Shown: positions 27,730 to 37,078, numbered from the stretch's first letter. The stretch: 49,439 nt of DNA from an uncultured Bacteroidales bacterium (GCA_905235445.1 CAJOLJ010000010.1:1-49439); one strand, 5' to 3'. Notes: generated by a model not told the origin, from the letters alone. Numbers and translations are program-made.

Positions 27730-29766
27730 TTAAGCCGTGGTGGAGGTGTCGGAGAATCCATGGTCGAGAGAGGAAACGCTGGAGTCCGGGCCTTTCCCCT
27801 CATCGCCAGAGTGGCTGTACGAGGGCTCCTCCTCGCCCTCGGGCTTTACCTTCGGTCCAAGTATCCTCTCCAGGTCCTCTGCCATTATGACTTCCTTTTC
27901 CAGGAGCATACCGGCGACCTTGTCGAACTGCTCCCTGTGGGAAAGGAGGATGTCGGTGGTGCGCTTGTGCACTTCGGAGACGAGGTCCTTGACTTCCTGG
28001 TCCATCATCTCCGCGGTCTTCTCGGAGTAGGGCTTGGAGAGTTCGTAGCCGCGCGAACCCGTGGAATCGTAGAAGGAAATGTATCCCACCTTCTCGCTCA
28101 TGCCGTAGTACTGGACCATGGAGTAGGCAATGCCGGTGATCCTCTCCAGGTCGTTGAGGGCACCTGACGCGGGTTCCCCGTTCACTATCTCCTCGGCTGC
28201 CCTTCCTCCCATCAGGGCGCACATCACGTCCATCATCCAGGAACGGGAATATATCTTCCTTTCCTGGGGAAGGTTCCATGTGAGGCCGAGGGCGTTGCCC
28301 CTGGGGATGAGGCTCACCTTGAACACGGGATCCGCGTAAGGGAGCAGCCACTGCACCAGGGCGTGTCCCGCCTCGTGGTAGGCTATGGTCCTCCTCTCAG
28401 AGGGGGTCATTATGGTGGCGGACTTCCTCTCAAGTCCTCCCACGACCCTGTCGACGGCATCCATGAAGTCCTGGGTCTCGACGGTGGCCTTGCCCTTGCG
28501 GGCGGCGGTGAGGGCCGCCTCGTTGCAGATGTTGGCTATGTCGGCCCCGGAAAAACCGGGAGTGTGCTTGGCTATCTCCTCGACAGAGAAGCCGGGGCTC
28601 AGCTTCAGGCCCCTCATGTGGACCTTGAAGATTTCCTCCCTCTCCTTGAGCTCGGGAAGGTCGACGTGGATCTGCCTGTCGAAACGTCCCGCCCTCATCA
28701 GCGCCTTGTCCAGGATGTCGGCCCTGTTGGTCGCCGCAAGGATTATGACCCCGCTATTGGTGTCGAAGCCGTCCATCTCGGTAAGGAGCTGGTTCAGTGT
28801 GTTCTCCCTCTCGTCATTGGAGGAGAAGCCCACATTCTTCCCCCTTGCGCGGCCCACGGCGTCGATCTCGTCTATGAACACGATGCACGGGGCCTTCTCC
28901 TTGGCCTGGCGGAAGAGGTCCCTCACCCTGGAGGCTCCCACTCCCACGAACATCTCCACGAAGTCGGAGCCGGAGATGGAGAAGAAGGGCACGTCGGCCT
29001 CCCCTGCCACTGCCTTGGCAAGCAGGGTCTTTCCCGTTCCGGGAGGACCCACGAGAAGGGCTCCCTTCGGGATCTTGGCTCCCAGGGAGGTGTACTTTCG
29101 GGGGTTCCGCAGGAAATCGACGATTTCCATGACTTCCTCCTTGGCTCCGTACAGGCCGGCCACGTCCTTGAATGTGACTTTCTGGCTTTCCTTGTCCGCC
29201 AGCTTGCCCGCGGGCTTCTGGCTGAAGATGCCGCCGCCGGCCCCTCCTCCGATGTTCCGTCCCATCCCCCTGAACATCCACACCCACATGAGGATGAGAA
29301 GGAGCGGGAAGAGCACCCACTCGAGGATCTGCATCCAGGTGCGGTCGTTATTCTTCATGGTGACAGTGAAACGGGACTCCCCGGGAAGGGCATCGTTGAG
29401 GGCGCCGAAAACGCTCTCGGGGTCGAACTTGTTGGATACTATGAAATCGAAATGGGGTGAGCGGGTGGGCATCTGCCCCCCGAAGGAGTCGAGGTACTTG
29501 GACAGGCTCTCCTGGCGGATGGTCACCGTTCCCTTGTAGTCGTTGCGGACGAAGGTTATGTTCTTGACATCCCCCGCCTCGATCATCTCCTTGACGTCGG
29601 CCCACTCCGTGTGCTGGACGGAGGAGGAGTTCCTGGTGCTTATGAGCATCCAGAAAATCAGCGCGGTGATGATCAGGTAGAACCACGAGAACCCGCTCTT
29701 GAAGGGGCCCTTCTTCCGGGGGTTCCCCCTGAGTGGGTTGTTGTTGCTGTTTTGTTGCTGGGGCAT
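27730..29766 (-). CDS. ftsH: ATP-dependent zinc metalloprotease FtsH
   Basis: Inner-membrane AAA+ protease that degrades misfolded membrane proteins and selected regulators. 678 residues. Transmembrane helices lie at ~27-43 and ~148-166 with a periplasmic loop between, then a Gly-rich linker (NIGGGAGGG). Walker A is GPPGTGKT (238-245), then FIDEIDAVG, the second region of homology ([20 protein letters not shown]) and the zinc site HEAGH (464-468). The C-terminal tail is acidic and Ser-rich. It lies 27 bp after rsfS, clearly the same operon. Confidence 0.97.
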   Translation of the reverse strand: MPQQQNSNNNPLRGNPRKKGPFKSGFSWFYLIITALIFWMLISTRNSSSVQHTEWADVKEMIEAGDVKNITFVRNDYKGTVTIRQESLSKYLDSFGGQMPTRSPHFDFIVSNKFDPESVFGALNDALPGESRFTVTMKNNDRTWMQILEWVLFPLLLILMWVWMFRGMGRNIGGGAGGGIFSQKPAGKLADKESQKVTFKDVAGLYGAKEEVMEIVDFLRNPRKYTSLGAKIPKGALLVGPPGTGKTLLAKAVAGEADVPFFSISGSDFVEMFVGVGASRVRDLFRQAKEKAPCIVFIDEIDAVGRARGKNVGFSSNDERENTLNQLLTEMDGFDTNSGVIILAATNRADILDKALMRAGRFDRQIHVDLPELKEREEIFKVHMRGLKLSPGFSVEEIAKHTPGFSGADIANICNEAALTAARKGKATVETQDFMDAVDRVVGGLERKSATIMTPSERRTIAYHEAGHALVQWLLPYADPVFKVSLIPRGNALGLTWNLPQERKIYSRSWMMDVMCALMGGRAAEEIVNGEPASGALNDLERITGIAYSMVQYYGMSEKVGYISFYDSTGSRGYELSKPYSEKTAEMMDQEVKDLVSEVHKRTTDILLSHREQFDKVAGMLLEKEVIMAEDLERILGPKVKPEGEEEPSYSHSGDEGKGPDSSVSSLDHGFSDTSTTA

Positions 29767-29793
29767 TTCCTGAAGTTTATTCTTGGTTGATCA

Positions 29794-30276
29794 TTAGTCC
29801 TGGATGTCCTCCCCGGAACCGGCGGGATGGAAGCCCTTGCGCTTGATGGAGGCCCTGACCTTGGATGCCGCCTTGGGCTTGACCCTTACGGTAGACTCCC
29901 CCGCAGCCCTCTGTGAGGCGGGGACGTCCTCCCACTCCTTGCTCTGGGCGTCGGCCCAGAGGTCCTCCAGGCGGTAGAACTCCCTGTACTCGGTAAGGAA
30001 GATGTGCACTACGACATCCGAGAAATCCAGGATGACCCAGTAGTCGTTCTCCAGTCCCTGCATGCGCATGACCTTCTGGGAGAGGCGTTCCTCCATCTTC
30101 ACCAGGACGTTGTCGGCGATGGCCGCCACCTGGGTGGTGGAGTCGGCGTTGCATATCACGAAATGGTCGGTGATGGAAATGGGGATTTCGCGCAGATCGA
30201 GGGAGAGGACACGCTGCGCCTTCTTCTCGAGCATCGCCTCGGCTATGACCTGGACTGACGTCAATTCTTCTGCCAT
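29794..30276 (-). CDS. rsfS: ribosome silencing factor RsfS (Iojap/DUF143)
   Basis: Binds ribosomal protein uL14 and blocks subunit joining when nutrients are short. 160 residues. The core (1-~110) shows SLDLREIPISITDHFVIC, NADSTTQVAAIADNV and DYWVILDFSDVVVHIFLTEYREFYRLEDLW, all typical. A further ~45 residues follow, basic and alanine-rich (VRVKPKAASKVRASIKRK), longer than in E. coli RsfS (about 105). First gene of the rsfS-ftsH-cdsA-psd cluster; the -7 box is at 30361-30368. Confidence 0.94.
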   Translation of the reverse strand: MAEELTSVQVIAEAMLEKKAQRVLSLDLREIPISITDHFVICNADSTTQVAAIADNVLVKMEERLSQKVMRMQGLENDYWVILDFSDVVVHIFLTEYREFYRLEDLWADAQSKEWEDVPASQRAAGESTVRVKPKAASKVRASIKRKGFHPAGSGEDIQD

Positions 30277-30319
30277 ATGGTAAGTGATGTTTCTTTACGT
30301 TGTTTTGTGAATGTTTTGT

Positions 30320-30327
30320 TACTTTTG
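30320..30327 (+). promoter_or_regulatory. -7 element for birA
   Basis: Exact TACTTTTG on the plus strand. A TTG lies 17 bp upstream (30300-30302), slightly close for a -33 box. Predicted start near 30334. Confidence 0.4.
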
Positions 30328-30360
30328 CATTCCCAATAATGATAGTAATGCATAATCGTG

Positions 30361-30368
30361 CAAATTTA
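30361..30368 (-). promoter_or_regulatory. -7 element for the rsfS operon
   Basis: Exact TAAATTTG on the minus strand, leader about 78 nt. It lies downstream of the predicted birA start, so the two divergent leaders would overlap. No clear -33 box. Confidence 0.45.
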
Positions 30369-30388
30369 GCAAAAAATCTCCTTTTCCC

Positions 30389-31243
30389 ATGAAAAATAAG
30401 ACCTTCTGCCCTACGCACCCAGACTACACCATGGATAGGCAAATTCCGGTCCCTGTCCAGGGGGAAGTACAAATTGTCATGGTGGGACCCTGGAAGGTAG
30501 AGTGGGTGGAGGAGATCGATTCCACTAACTCTCAGATACTCAGGTATTCCGATGTCGTTGACAACATGTCAGTCCTGGCGGCCCGCTTCCAGAGCGCCGG
30601 CCGAGGGCAGAGGGGCAACCGCTGGATAGTCCAGAAGGGGGTGAACCTCACTTTCTCCATCGCCCTCCGCCCGGGGAAGGACCCTGTCCCGGATATCAAG
30701 GCTGCCGGGCAGTTCCCCCTGTCGGAGCTCTCCAGCCTGAGCGTCCTTTCCACCCTTCGGGACTACGGGATCCCCTCCAGCGTGAAGTGGCCCAACGACA
30801 TCTACATAGGCGACAGGAAAGTCTGCGGGATGCTGATAGAGAACAAGATATCCCAGGACGGAGGGCTGGGTCTTTGCGTAGTCGGAATCGGGCTCAACGT
30901 GAACCAGCGGAGTTTCGACCCTTCGCTCATGAATCCCGTATCGATGGCCTCCTGCCCCGAGGGGGCGGGAAGGGTCTTCGACCTGGAGGAGGTGCTCGGG
31001 GTGCTTCTTGGACATTATTCCCGGTACCTCGGGATGTTGGCTTCGTCCCCCCAGGGGCTTCATGACGAGTATGTATCGAAGATGTACCGCCTCTGCGAGT
31101 GGCATGAGTATACCGACTGCCGCAGCGGGGCGCCATTCGAGGGGAAAATCCTAGGCTGCACCCCCCAGGGACTTTTGAGGGTGCTTCGTCGTGACGGGGA
31201 GGAGCTCTCCTTCGCTTTCAAGGAGATCAGCTACATAATCTAG
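30389..31243 (+). CDS. birA: biotin--[acetyl-CoA-carboxylase] ligase
   Basis: Attaches biotin to carboxylase carrier proteins through biotinyl-AMP. 284 residues, with no DNA-binding domain, so it is not a repressor. The catalytic core has IDSTNSQ (~43-49), the biotin/ATP loop GRGQRGNRW (71-79), KWPNDI (133-138) and the conserved Lys144 in RKVCGMLIE. A small C-terminal SH3-like part (GKILGCTPQGLL) follows. The start at 30389 gives ~30 residues before the core; ATG codons at 30431 and 30479 are alternatives. It is divergent from rsfS and ends at a shared terminator with rpe. Confidence 0.93.
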   Translation: MKNKTFCPTHPDYTMDRQIPVPVQGEVQIVMVGPWKVEWVEEIDSTNSQILRYSDVVDNMSVLAARFQSAGRGQRGNRWIVQKGVNLTFSIALRPGKDPVPDIKAAGQFPLSELSSLSVLSTLRDYGIPSSVKWPNDIYIGDRKVCGMLIENKISQDGGLGLCVVGIGLNVNQRSFDPSLMNPVSMASCPEGAGRVFDLEEVLGVLLGHYSRYLGMLASSPQGLHDEYVSKMYRLCEWHEYTDCRSGAPFEGKILGCTPQGLLRVLRRDGEELSFAFKEISYII

Positions 31244-31280
31244 CCTCTGCGCCCCTCTCCCCCACCCCCTCGAAAAACAC

Positions 31281-31342
31281 GAAAATAGCCACATAATCAG
31301 TTCTGCATCTTTGCATGTACCGAATTATGTGGCTTGTCCTTT
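31281..31342. terminator. bidirectional terminator between birA and rpe
   Basis: AGCCACATAAT (31287-31297) pairs perfectly with ATTATGTGGCT (31324-31334) across a 26-nt loop that holds a smaller TGCA palindrome. It is flanked by GAAAAT on the left and TGTCCTTT on the right. Confidence 0.75.
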
Positions 31343-31360
31343 AGGGGCGGGACCCTTCCG

Positions 31361-32032
31361 TTACCCCGAGAGAGTGTTCTCGTGCACCGCCTCCACCACC
31401 TCGTCCCTGTAGGGCGAGCCGAAGACGGCGCTTCCCGCCACCAGTATGTCAGCCCCTCCCCTTGCGATGGAGGAGGCATTCTCCCGGTTCACTCCCCCGT
31501 CTATCTCAATGAGGGTGGAGCAGTTCCCTTTCCTTTTCAGCTCTTCTCTCATCGTAGCTATCCTGTCCAGGGTCGCGGGAATGAATTTCTGTCCTCCGAA
31601 CCCTGCGAATACGCTCATTATGAGGAAGTAGTCGGCCTTCCCGATGTAGGGGAAGAGGTCCGCTACGGGTACGTCCGGGTCGATGGCTATCCCGGCCTTG
31701 AGCCCGAGGGAGTGTATCTGGTCAAGGGTGCTGTCCGCACTGATCCCGCTGTCGAGGGCCGCCTCCAGGTGGAAACTTATCATGGAGGCCCCGGCCTTCG
31801 CGAAGACGGGAATGTACCTGTCCGGCCTCACTATCATGAGGTGGACGTCAAGGGGGATGGTGGAGAGAGTGGATATGGCCTGGACCACGGGTACGCCGAA
31901 GGAAATGTTCGGGACGAAGATGCCGTCCATCACGTCAAGGTGAAGGATGTCGGCATGTTCGTTGGCCCAGAGGATGTCCCGCTCCAGGTGCAGGAAGTCA
32001 GCGGCCAGTACGGAAGGTGCAAGCAGTGCCAT
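31361..32032 (-). CDS. rpe: ribulose-phosphate 3-epimerase
   Basis: Pentose phosphate pathway enzyme that interconverts ribulose 5-phosphate and xylulose 5-phosphate. 223 residues, full length. TIM barrel with APSVLAADF at the N-terminus, HLDVMDG (metal/catalytic His31, Asp33), LDVHLMI (His64), VFAGFGGQKF and the catalytic Asp in EIDGGVN. It lies 38 bp downstream of pepD on the same strand, probably co-transcribed from the pepD promoter. Confidence 0.96.
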   Translation of the reverse strand: MALLAPSVLAADFLHLERDILWANEHADILHLDVMDGIFVPNISFGVPVVQAISTLSTIPLDVHLMIVRPDRYIPVFAKAGASMISFHLEAALDSGISADSTLDQIHSLGLKAGIAIDPDVPVADLFPYIGKADYFLIMSVFAGFGGQKFIPATLDRIATMREELKRKGNCSTLIEIDGGVNRENASSIARGGADILVAGSAVFGSPYRDEVVEAVHENTLSG

Positions 32033-32070
32033 TTGCCGTCTCTGTCGGATAAGTTGGATAAAAAAGTCTT

Positions 32071-33510
32071 CTACTTGAAGGAAGTGACTACGTCGCAGAG
32101 GTGACGGACGAACTTCTCGTTGGAGGCGAGGTCCAGCTTCTCACCCGGGGCATGCACCCCCCTGAGAGTCGGTCCGAACGAAATCATGTCCAGTCCCGGG
32201 AACTTCTCCAGGAACAGTCCGCACTCGAGGCCAGCATGGATCGCCTTGATCTCGGGCTCCACGCCGAAGAGGCGCACGTAGCTGCGGCGTGACACTTCCA
32301 GGATGTGGGAGCCCATGTCGGGCTTCCAGCCGGGATAGGGGTCGGAACGCCTGGAGGTGGCCCCCGCCAGGGTGAACACGGCCTCTATCTTGTCGGCTAT
32401 GAACTCCTTGGCGCTCTCGACGGAACTTCTCTGGGATGTGCAGATTTCGATGAAACCACCATCCTTCATCTTTACGGAGGCGACATTGTTGGAGGTCTCC
32501 ACGAGGCCCTCGATGTCCTGGCTCATGGCGAGCATGCCATGATGGAGGGCCAGCAGGCAGGAAACGAGCCTGAAGGCAGTGTCGGAGTCGATTGCGGGAA
32601 GGGGGCACTGGACTGTCTCGGCGTGGACCTGGACCATGGGGTCGGATACCGAGAACTCCTTGGAGAGGTTCTCACCGAAGGTCCTGAAGGAGGAGAGGAA
32701 CTCTTCCTTCCTTCCCTCGGGAACGGCGAGCAGTGCATATGTCTCCCTTGCGATGGCGTTGTGCTTGTTGCCCCCGTCGATGCAAAGGATCTGGGCGTAG
32801 GTGCGGTCCTCCTTCAGCACCGAGAACAGGAAACGGGCCATCTGCTGGAGGGTATTGCACCTGTTCTTGAAGATGTCGTCCCCGGAGTGTCCTCCTATGG
32901 CCCCGTCTATCGTTATCTTGATGATGGAGCTGCCCTCCTTCACTTCCTCGGGAACGTAGCTGAACGTGCCCATTGTGTTCACTCCTCCGGCGCAGCCCAC
33001 GAAGAGCTGTCCCTCGTCCTCGGAATCGAGGTTAATGAGGGTCTTTCCTGTGAAGAACCCGCTCTCGAGGGCCATGGCGCCGTCCATGCCGGTCTCCTCT
33101 GAAATGGTGAAAAGGCACTCGAGCCTGCCGGTGGGAAGGTCGCTCTGGAGGATGGCGAGGCAGGCTGCCACGCCGATGCCGTCATCCGCGCCCAGCGTGG
33201 TCTCCTTGGCCACCATCCAGCCGTCCTCGATAACGTACTCGATGGGGTCCTTCCCGAAGTCATGGTTCGAGGAGGCGACTTTCTCGCAGACCATGTCCTG
33301 GTGACCCTGCAGCACAAGGGTCGGGACCTCCTCCTTGCCGGGGGTCGCCTCCTTGATGATGAGGACGTTGCCGGTGGAGTCCTTCTTGTACTGGAGGTTG
33401 TGGGACTTTGCGAAATCGACCAGGAAGGCGGTCATCTTCTCCTCATGGCCGGACTCGCGGGGGATTTTGGTTATCTCCCTGAATATCGAAAGAACCGATT
33501 CGGATGTCAT
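32071..33510 (-). CDS. pepD: aminoacyl-histidine dipeptidase (peptidase M20, PepD)
   Basis: Cytoplasmic zinc peptidase that cleaves dipeptides. 479 residues, the family's usual size. Metal ligands and catalytic residues: GHQDMVCEK (His70, Asp72), TLGADDGIG (Asp110) and SEETGMDGA (Glu138/Glu139). The lid domain follows, with GGHSGDDI, and the C-terminal part has HAGLECGLF. The -7 box is at 33584-33591. First gene of a probable pepD-rpe unit. Confidence 0.93.
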   Translation of the reverse strand: MTSESVLSIFREITKIPRESGHEEKMTAFLVDFAKSHNLQYKKDSTGNVLIIKEATPGKEEVPTLVLQGHQDMVCEKVASSNHDFGKDPIEYVIEDGWMVAKETTLGADDGIGVAACLAILQSDLPTGRLECLFTISEETGMDGAMALESGFFTGKTLINLDSEDEGQLFVGCAGGVNTMGTFSYVPEEVKEGSSIIKITIDGAIGGHSGDDIFKNRCNTLQQMARFLFSVLKEDRTYAQILCIDGGNKHNAIARETYALLAVPEGRKEEFLSSFRTFGENLSKEFSVSDPMVQVHAETVQCPLPAIDSDTAFRLVSCLLALHHGMLAMSQDIEGLVETSNNVASVKMKDGGFIEICTSQRSSVESAKEFIADKIEAVFTLAGATSRRSDPYPGWKPDMGSHILEVSRRSYVRLFGVEPEIKAIHAGLECGLFLEKFPGLDMISFGPTLRGVHAPGEKLDLASNEKFVRHLCDVVTSFK

Positions 33511-33583
33511 ATGGATGTTTTTTTTTGATTGTTTTTACGGGTGTCTGAGCGTGGGGCGCCCCCTCCCTGGGTGAGCGTCCCTG

Positions 33584-33591
33584 CAAATATA
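33584..33591 (-). promoter_or_regulatory. -7 element for pepD-rpe
   Basis: Exact TATATTTG on the minus strand, 74 bp before the pepD start. A CTTTG lies only 11 bp upstream, too close for a normal -33 box. The T-run of the dnaA terminator adjoins it. Confidence 0.4.
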
Positions 33592-33592
33592 G

Positions 33593-33640
33593 CAATAAAA
33601 AGCAAAGGGGCATCCCCCGTAGGTGAGGAATGGCCCCTTG
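33593..33640 (-). terminator. terminator of dnaA
   Basis: On the minus strand AAGGGGC (33639-33633 complement) pairs with GCCCCTT (33611-33605 complement), followed by TGCTTTTT. It lies about 30 bp past the dnaA stop. Confidence 0.7.
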
Positions 33641-33670
33641 TGTTCTTCTTGTGCCTTCCGGGCAGGAACC

Positions 33671-35101
33671 CTATCTTGAGGGGGATACGCCCAGCAGCTT
33701 CTCTATCTCCTGGATGTACTGACGGAAATTCTTGTCGGTATCGATGAGGTTCTGGACTGTTGTGCAGGCGTGAACCACCGTGGCGTGGTCCTTTCCCCCG
33801 AGTTCCGCACCGATTGTGGAAAGTGAGCAGTTCAGCAGGTTGCGGCTCATGTACATGGCTATCTGGCGTGCCTGCACGATCTGCCTCTTGCGGCTGTTGG
33901 ACAGGAGCGAATCCCTCGAGATGCTGAAATACTCGCACACGGTGTCCGTAACGGTATCCATCGATATCTGCTCCCTGGGTTCCCCGATGAGGTTCTCCGT
34001 GACCTTCTGCGCCAGTTCGAGGGTGATGTCCCTGTGGGCCAGGGTTGCGTTGGCCACCAGGGATATGAGCGCCCCTTCCAGTTCCCTGAAGTTGGAGGTG
34101 ATGGTCCCGGAGAGATATTCCAGGACCTCGTCGCTTATGCGGACCCCGTCCCTGAAGGCCTTTGAGCGGAGCATTTCCAGGCGGGTCTTGTAGTCGGGCG
34201 GAGTGAGCTCGACGCTGAGTCCCCATTTCAGGCGGGACAGGAGCCTCGCCTCGAAATTCTGGAGGTCGGCTGCCGGGCGGTCGGAGGAGAAGATGAGCTG
34301 TTTCCCGTTCTCGTGGAGATGGTTGAAGATATTGAAGAACGCATTCTGGGTGGCATTGCCCATGAGGTCCTGGATATCGTCCACGATGAGGACGTCCATC
34401 TTCATGTAGAAAGCGAGGAAATCGGTGAGTTTGTTGCGGACCACCACCGCATCCATGTACTGGATCTTGAATTCGTTCCCGGTGACGTACAGGACCACCT
34501 TGTCGGGGAAGGCGTCCTTGATTGCGATTCCTATGGCCTGCAGCAGATGGGTTTTCCCGAGGCCGGGCCCGCCGAATACGAACAGGGGGTTGAACGGGGT
34601 GTTGCCGGGAGTCTTCGCTATGCTCTGTCCGGCTTTCACGCCCATGATGTTGCAGTCCCCTTCCACCATGTTCCCGAAACAGTAGGCCGGGTTGAGCCTG
34701 GGGTTTATCTTGAGCCTCTTGATCCCGGGATACACTATGGCCCCTGGATTTCCCTGGGGGGAATAGGTGTTGACGGTCAGTGGCTTATTGATGGGAGTGG
34801 ATGTGTGGGCTGCAGGATATGTCATGTCGGCTGCCTGGTTGTGGACCGGGTGCAGCTTGTAGACGAGGCGGGCGTTCGCACCTATCACCCTCTTGAGGGT
34901 CATCTTGATGAGGTCGAGGTACATTTCCTCGAGATACTCCCTGAAAAAGTCGGAGGGAACTTCCACCGTCAGCGTCGACCCCTCGAAAGAGACCGGGCGC
35001 AGCGGCTTGAACCAAGTCTGGAACTTCTGCGGTTCTACAACCTCCCCGAAAAGCCGGAGACAGTTGTCCCAGATTGTCAAATATTCGTTCTCCGTATTCA
35101 T
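33671..35101 (-). CDS. dnaA: chromosomal replication initiator DnaA
   Basis: Starts chromosome replication by binding DnaA boxes and melting the origin. 476 residues. N-terminal helicase-loading domain (~1-85: WDNCLRLFGEVVEPQKFQTW), variable linker, AAA+ domain with Walker A GGPGLGKTH (~176-184) and Walker B VLIVDDIQ, then C-terminal domain IV with the DNA-binding signature ELGGKDHATVVHA. All parts are present. It is followed by its own terminator. The 478 bp upstream are AT-rich, but I found no exact promoter or DnaA box there. Confidence 0.97.
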   Translation of the reverse strand: MNTENEYLTIWDNCLRLFGEVVEPQKFQTWFKPLRPVSFEGSTLTVEVPSDFFREYLEEMYLDLIKMTLKRVIGANARLVYKLHPVHNQAADMTYPAAHTSTPINKPLTVNTYSPQGNPGAIVYPGIKRLKINPRLNPAYCFGNMVEGDCNIMGVKAGQSIAKTPGNTPFNPLFVFGGPGLGKTHLLQAIGIAIKDAFPDKVVLYVTGNEFKIQYMDAVVVRNKLTDFLAFYMKMDVLIVDDIQDLMGNATQNAFFNIFNHLHENGKQLIFSSDRPAADLQNFEARLLSRLKWGLSVELTPPDYKTRLEMLRSKAFRDGVRISDEVLEYLSGTITSNFRELEGALISLVANATLAHRDITLELAQKVTENLIGEPREQISMDTVTDTVCEYFSISRDSLLSNSRKRQIVQARQIAMYMSRNLLNCSLSTIGAELGGKDHATVVHACTTVQNLIDTDKNFRQYIQEIEKLLGVSPSR

Positions 35102-35579
35102 GAAATCCTCGTGATGCGTACCTGTTCAGCCTTCCATTGCCGATGAAAGGGACCCGTCCTTGACCCTTGTCGGGAGGCGGGGTTGACCATGGCTTATAGC
35201 AGGGATGGTTGGGTAGGTGTGTTCTTTTTCCGTTTTCTGTCAGTGACTCCCCCTCGGAAGCTCGCCCGGGAGGAGGTTTGCAGTGCAAATTTGGGGGAAA
35301 TTTTTCTTATAAAAAAATTCTTCCCCTATTGTTTTTTTAATTTCTTTTACTTGCCTAGAAAAAATTTCGAGCCGATTTGAACGATTTAGGTAGTATCTTT
35401 ATAACTAATTGATTGTTAGGTTGTTGAAAAATTTTAACCCTCGCAAATACTTAATTTTCCCTATTTTTGTAAATTTGAATATTTCAAAATAAGCAAATAT
35501 CCCCAAATACGCTTCCGACCCTCATTCAACAATGTTTATCAGTGGATTCGATATGTGTGAATTAAATTATCTCATTGAA
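35102..35579. other. AT-rich intergenic region upstream of dnaA
   Basis: No gene. From about 35281 to 35579 the sequence turns strongly AT-rich with A and T runs, unlike the GC-rich surroundings. The nearest -7-like element for dnaA is CAAATTTG (35286-35293, one mismatch). On plus there are two exact -7-like boxes (TATTTTTG at 35462 and TAAATTTG at 35470) pointing away from dnaA. No copy of TTATCCACA or a close variant is visible, so an origin is not supported. Confidence 0.5.
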
Positions 35580-36968
35580 TCACTTCTGCCTGGAGCTGAT
35601 GGTGGTGAGTTTCCCGTCCTGATATTTCACCATGAAGCATCCCGGGTATTTGTCGGCGATCTGCGCATGGAGCTTCCTCGCCTCCTCGAGTGAAGTCGAG
35701 GTGCCGATGAGGTAGCGGTAGAGTTTGTCGGGCTTGGTCTCGAGAGGGGTGTATCCCTTGAAGAATGGATCCGTCGGGGACGTCTTCTTTCCGGTCGCCA
35801 GCACCTGGGTCCCGTAGATGACACTGGACGGGGTGAGGGCCGGGGCGCTCTCCTTCATCGGGGAGGAGCTTACCTTCTCGGTCTTGGGCTTTGTCTCGGT
35901 CTTGGGCTTGGCGTCTGGCTTGGTCTGTGCCTTGCCCTTTGTGTCGGAGGCAGGCTTTACATCTGCCTTGGTTTTCTCGTCGACCTTCTGGTCGGTCTTC
36001 ACCTCGGCCTTGGCTTTCACCTCGTCCTTGGGGGTCACCCCGTCCACTTCCTGGGGAAGGGGCTTGGAGGAGGGGACGCTGACGGAGGCGTCGTAGAGCT
36101 TCTTGTAGGAGGCGAAGCCGTTGTAGATGTCCCCGGCCAGCTGCTCTCGCTTCTTCTCGTCACGCAGCGTGGTAAGGTCGGCGGAGTTGCTCATGAAGCC
36201 GCATTCGATGAGGGCGGCGGGCATCGAGGCCCTCCACAGGACCACGAACCCGTTCTGGCTTATCCCCCGGGAGCGCTCTATCGCTCCCCCGTCCATGCTC
36301 TGGCGGAGCTGCTCGGCGAAGAGGAGGCTATTCTCGAGGTTCGCGTTCTGGATGAGGTTGAAGAAAATGAAGGACTCGGGATCGTTGGGGTCGAAGCCCT
36401 GGTACTTGGTGCTGTAGTCCTCCTCGAGGAGGATTACGGAGTTCTCCCTCTTCGTGAGCTCAAGGTTGTTCTTGAAAAGGTTCTTGTTGTCGCCGTTTCC
36501 CATCACGTGGATGGAGAATCCCCTGGCCGAGGCGGAGGATGAGGCATTGATGTGGATGGATATGAACAGGTCAGCGTTGTTATCATTGGCGAGGTCGGCC
36601 CTCTCGTCCAGGGGGACGAAGACATCCGAGTCCCTGGTCATCAGGACCTTGACGGAGGGATAGCCTTTCTTTATCTTGTCCCGCAGCTTCAGGGATATGT
36701 CCAGTGCGAGGTCCTTTTCCTGGGTCTTCTTGTCCAGGCTGATTGTTCCCGGGTCGTACCCGCCGTGGCCGGGGTCTATGACCACGGTCCGAAGGCCGGG
36801 GGCCTGGGCCTCCTTTTTTGCCGGTGAGGGGGCCTTGTCCTTGGTGGAAGCCTTCTGGGCGGAGGCGGTGCCCAGTGGAAGCACCATCATTAATAATAAG
36901 GAAAAGGCCAGCAGGCGGGACCTTCTCCCGAGGGAGAGGGTTTCGGTATATTTTGTCGGGCTTGACAT
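35580..36968 (-). CDS. N-acetylmuramoyl-L-alanine amidase with C-terminal SPOR domain
   Basis: Cell-wall hydrolase that cuts the bond between muramic acid and the peptide stem. 462 residues. Start at 36968 (MSSPTKYTE), chosen so that the signal peptide (LLAFSLLLMMVLPLGTASAQ) lies near the N-terminus. The Amidase_3 domain begins at TVVIDPGHGGYDPG and includes the zinc ligands, SIHINA and a late Glu (ALIECGFMSN). A Lys/Thr/Pro/Ala linker of about 80 residues follows, then a SPOR-like domain (YRYLIGTSTSLEEARKLHAQ) that would target septal glycan. Probably periplasmic, acting in division. It has a consensus promoter at 37126-37156. Confidence 0.9.
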   Translation of the reverse strand: MSSPTKYTETLSLGRRSRLLAFSLLLMMVLPLGTASAQKASTKDKAPSPAKKEAQAPGLRTVVIDPGHGGYDPGTISLDKKTQEKDLALDISLKLRDKIKKGYPSVKVLMTRDSDVFVPLDERADLANDNNADLFISIHINASSSASARGFSIHVMGNGDNKNLFKNNLELTKRENSVILLEEDYSTKYQGFDPNDPESFIFFNLIQNANLENSLLFAEQLRQSMDGGAIERSRGISQNGFVVLWRASMPAALIECGFMSNSADLTTLRDEKKREQLAGDIYNGFASYKKLYDASVSVPSSKPLPQEVDGVTPKDEVKAKAEVKTDQKVDEKTKADVKPASDTKGKAQTKPDAKPKTETKPKTEKVSSSPMKESAPALTPSSVIYGTQVLATGKKTSPTDPFFKGYTPLETKPDKLYRYLIGTSTSLEEARKLHAQIADKYPGCFMVKYQDGKLTTISSRQK

Positions 36969-37046
36969 ATGCAGTATTGTTCGCTTAAGTTGTTTCCATT
37001 CTTTGGGGCGGTGCCCTCCCCCGGGGCGGGCAAAACCGTCATACAA

Positions 37047-37078
37047 TTTTGTAAAAAAAGCAGAAGGTCTTATCTTTG
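37047..37078 (+). promoter_or_regulatory. promoter of lptD
   Basis: TTTTG (37047-37051), a 19-bp spacer and exact TATCTTTG (37071-37078). It is among the best promoter matches in the window. The leader would be about 190 nt. Confidence 0.7.

Noticed and set aside
35102..35579. Replication origin oriC
   Set aside because: Next to dnaA and AT-rich, but no cluster of DnaA boxes can be seen. Kept only as a question in the findings.
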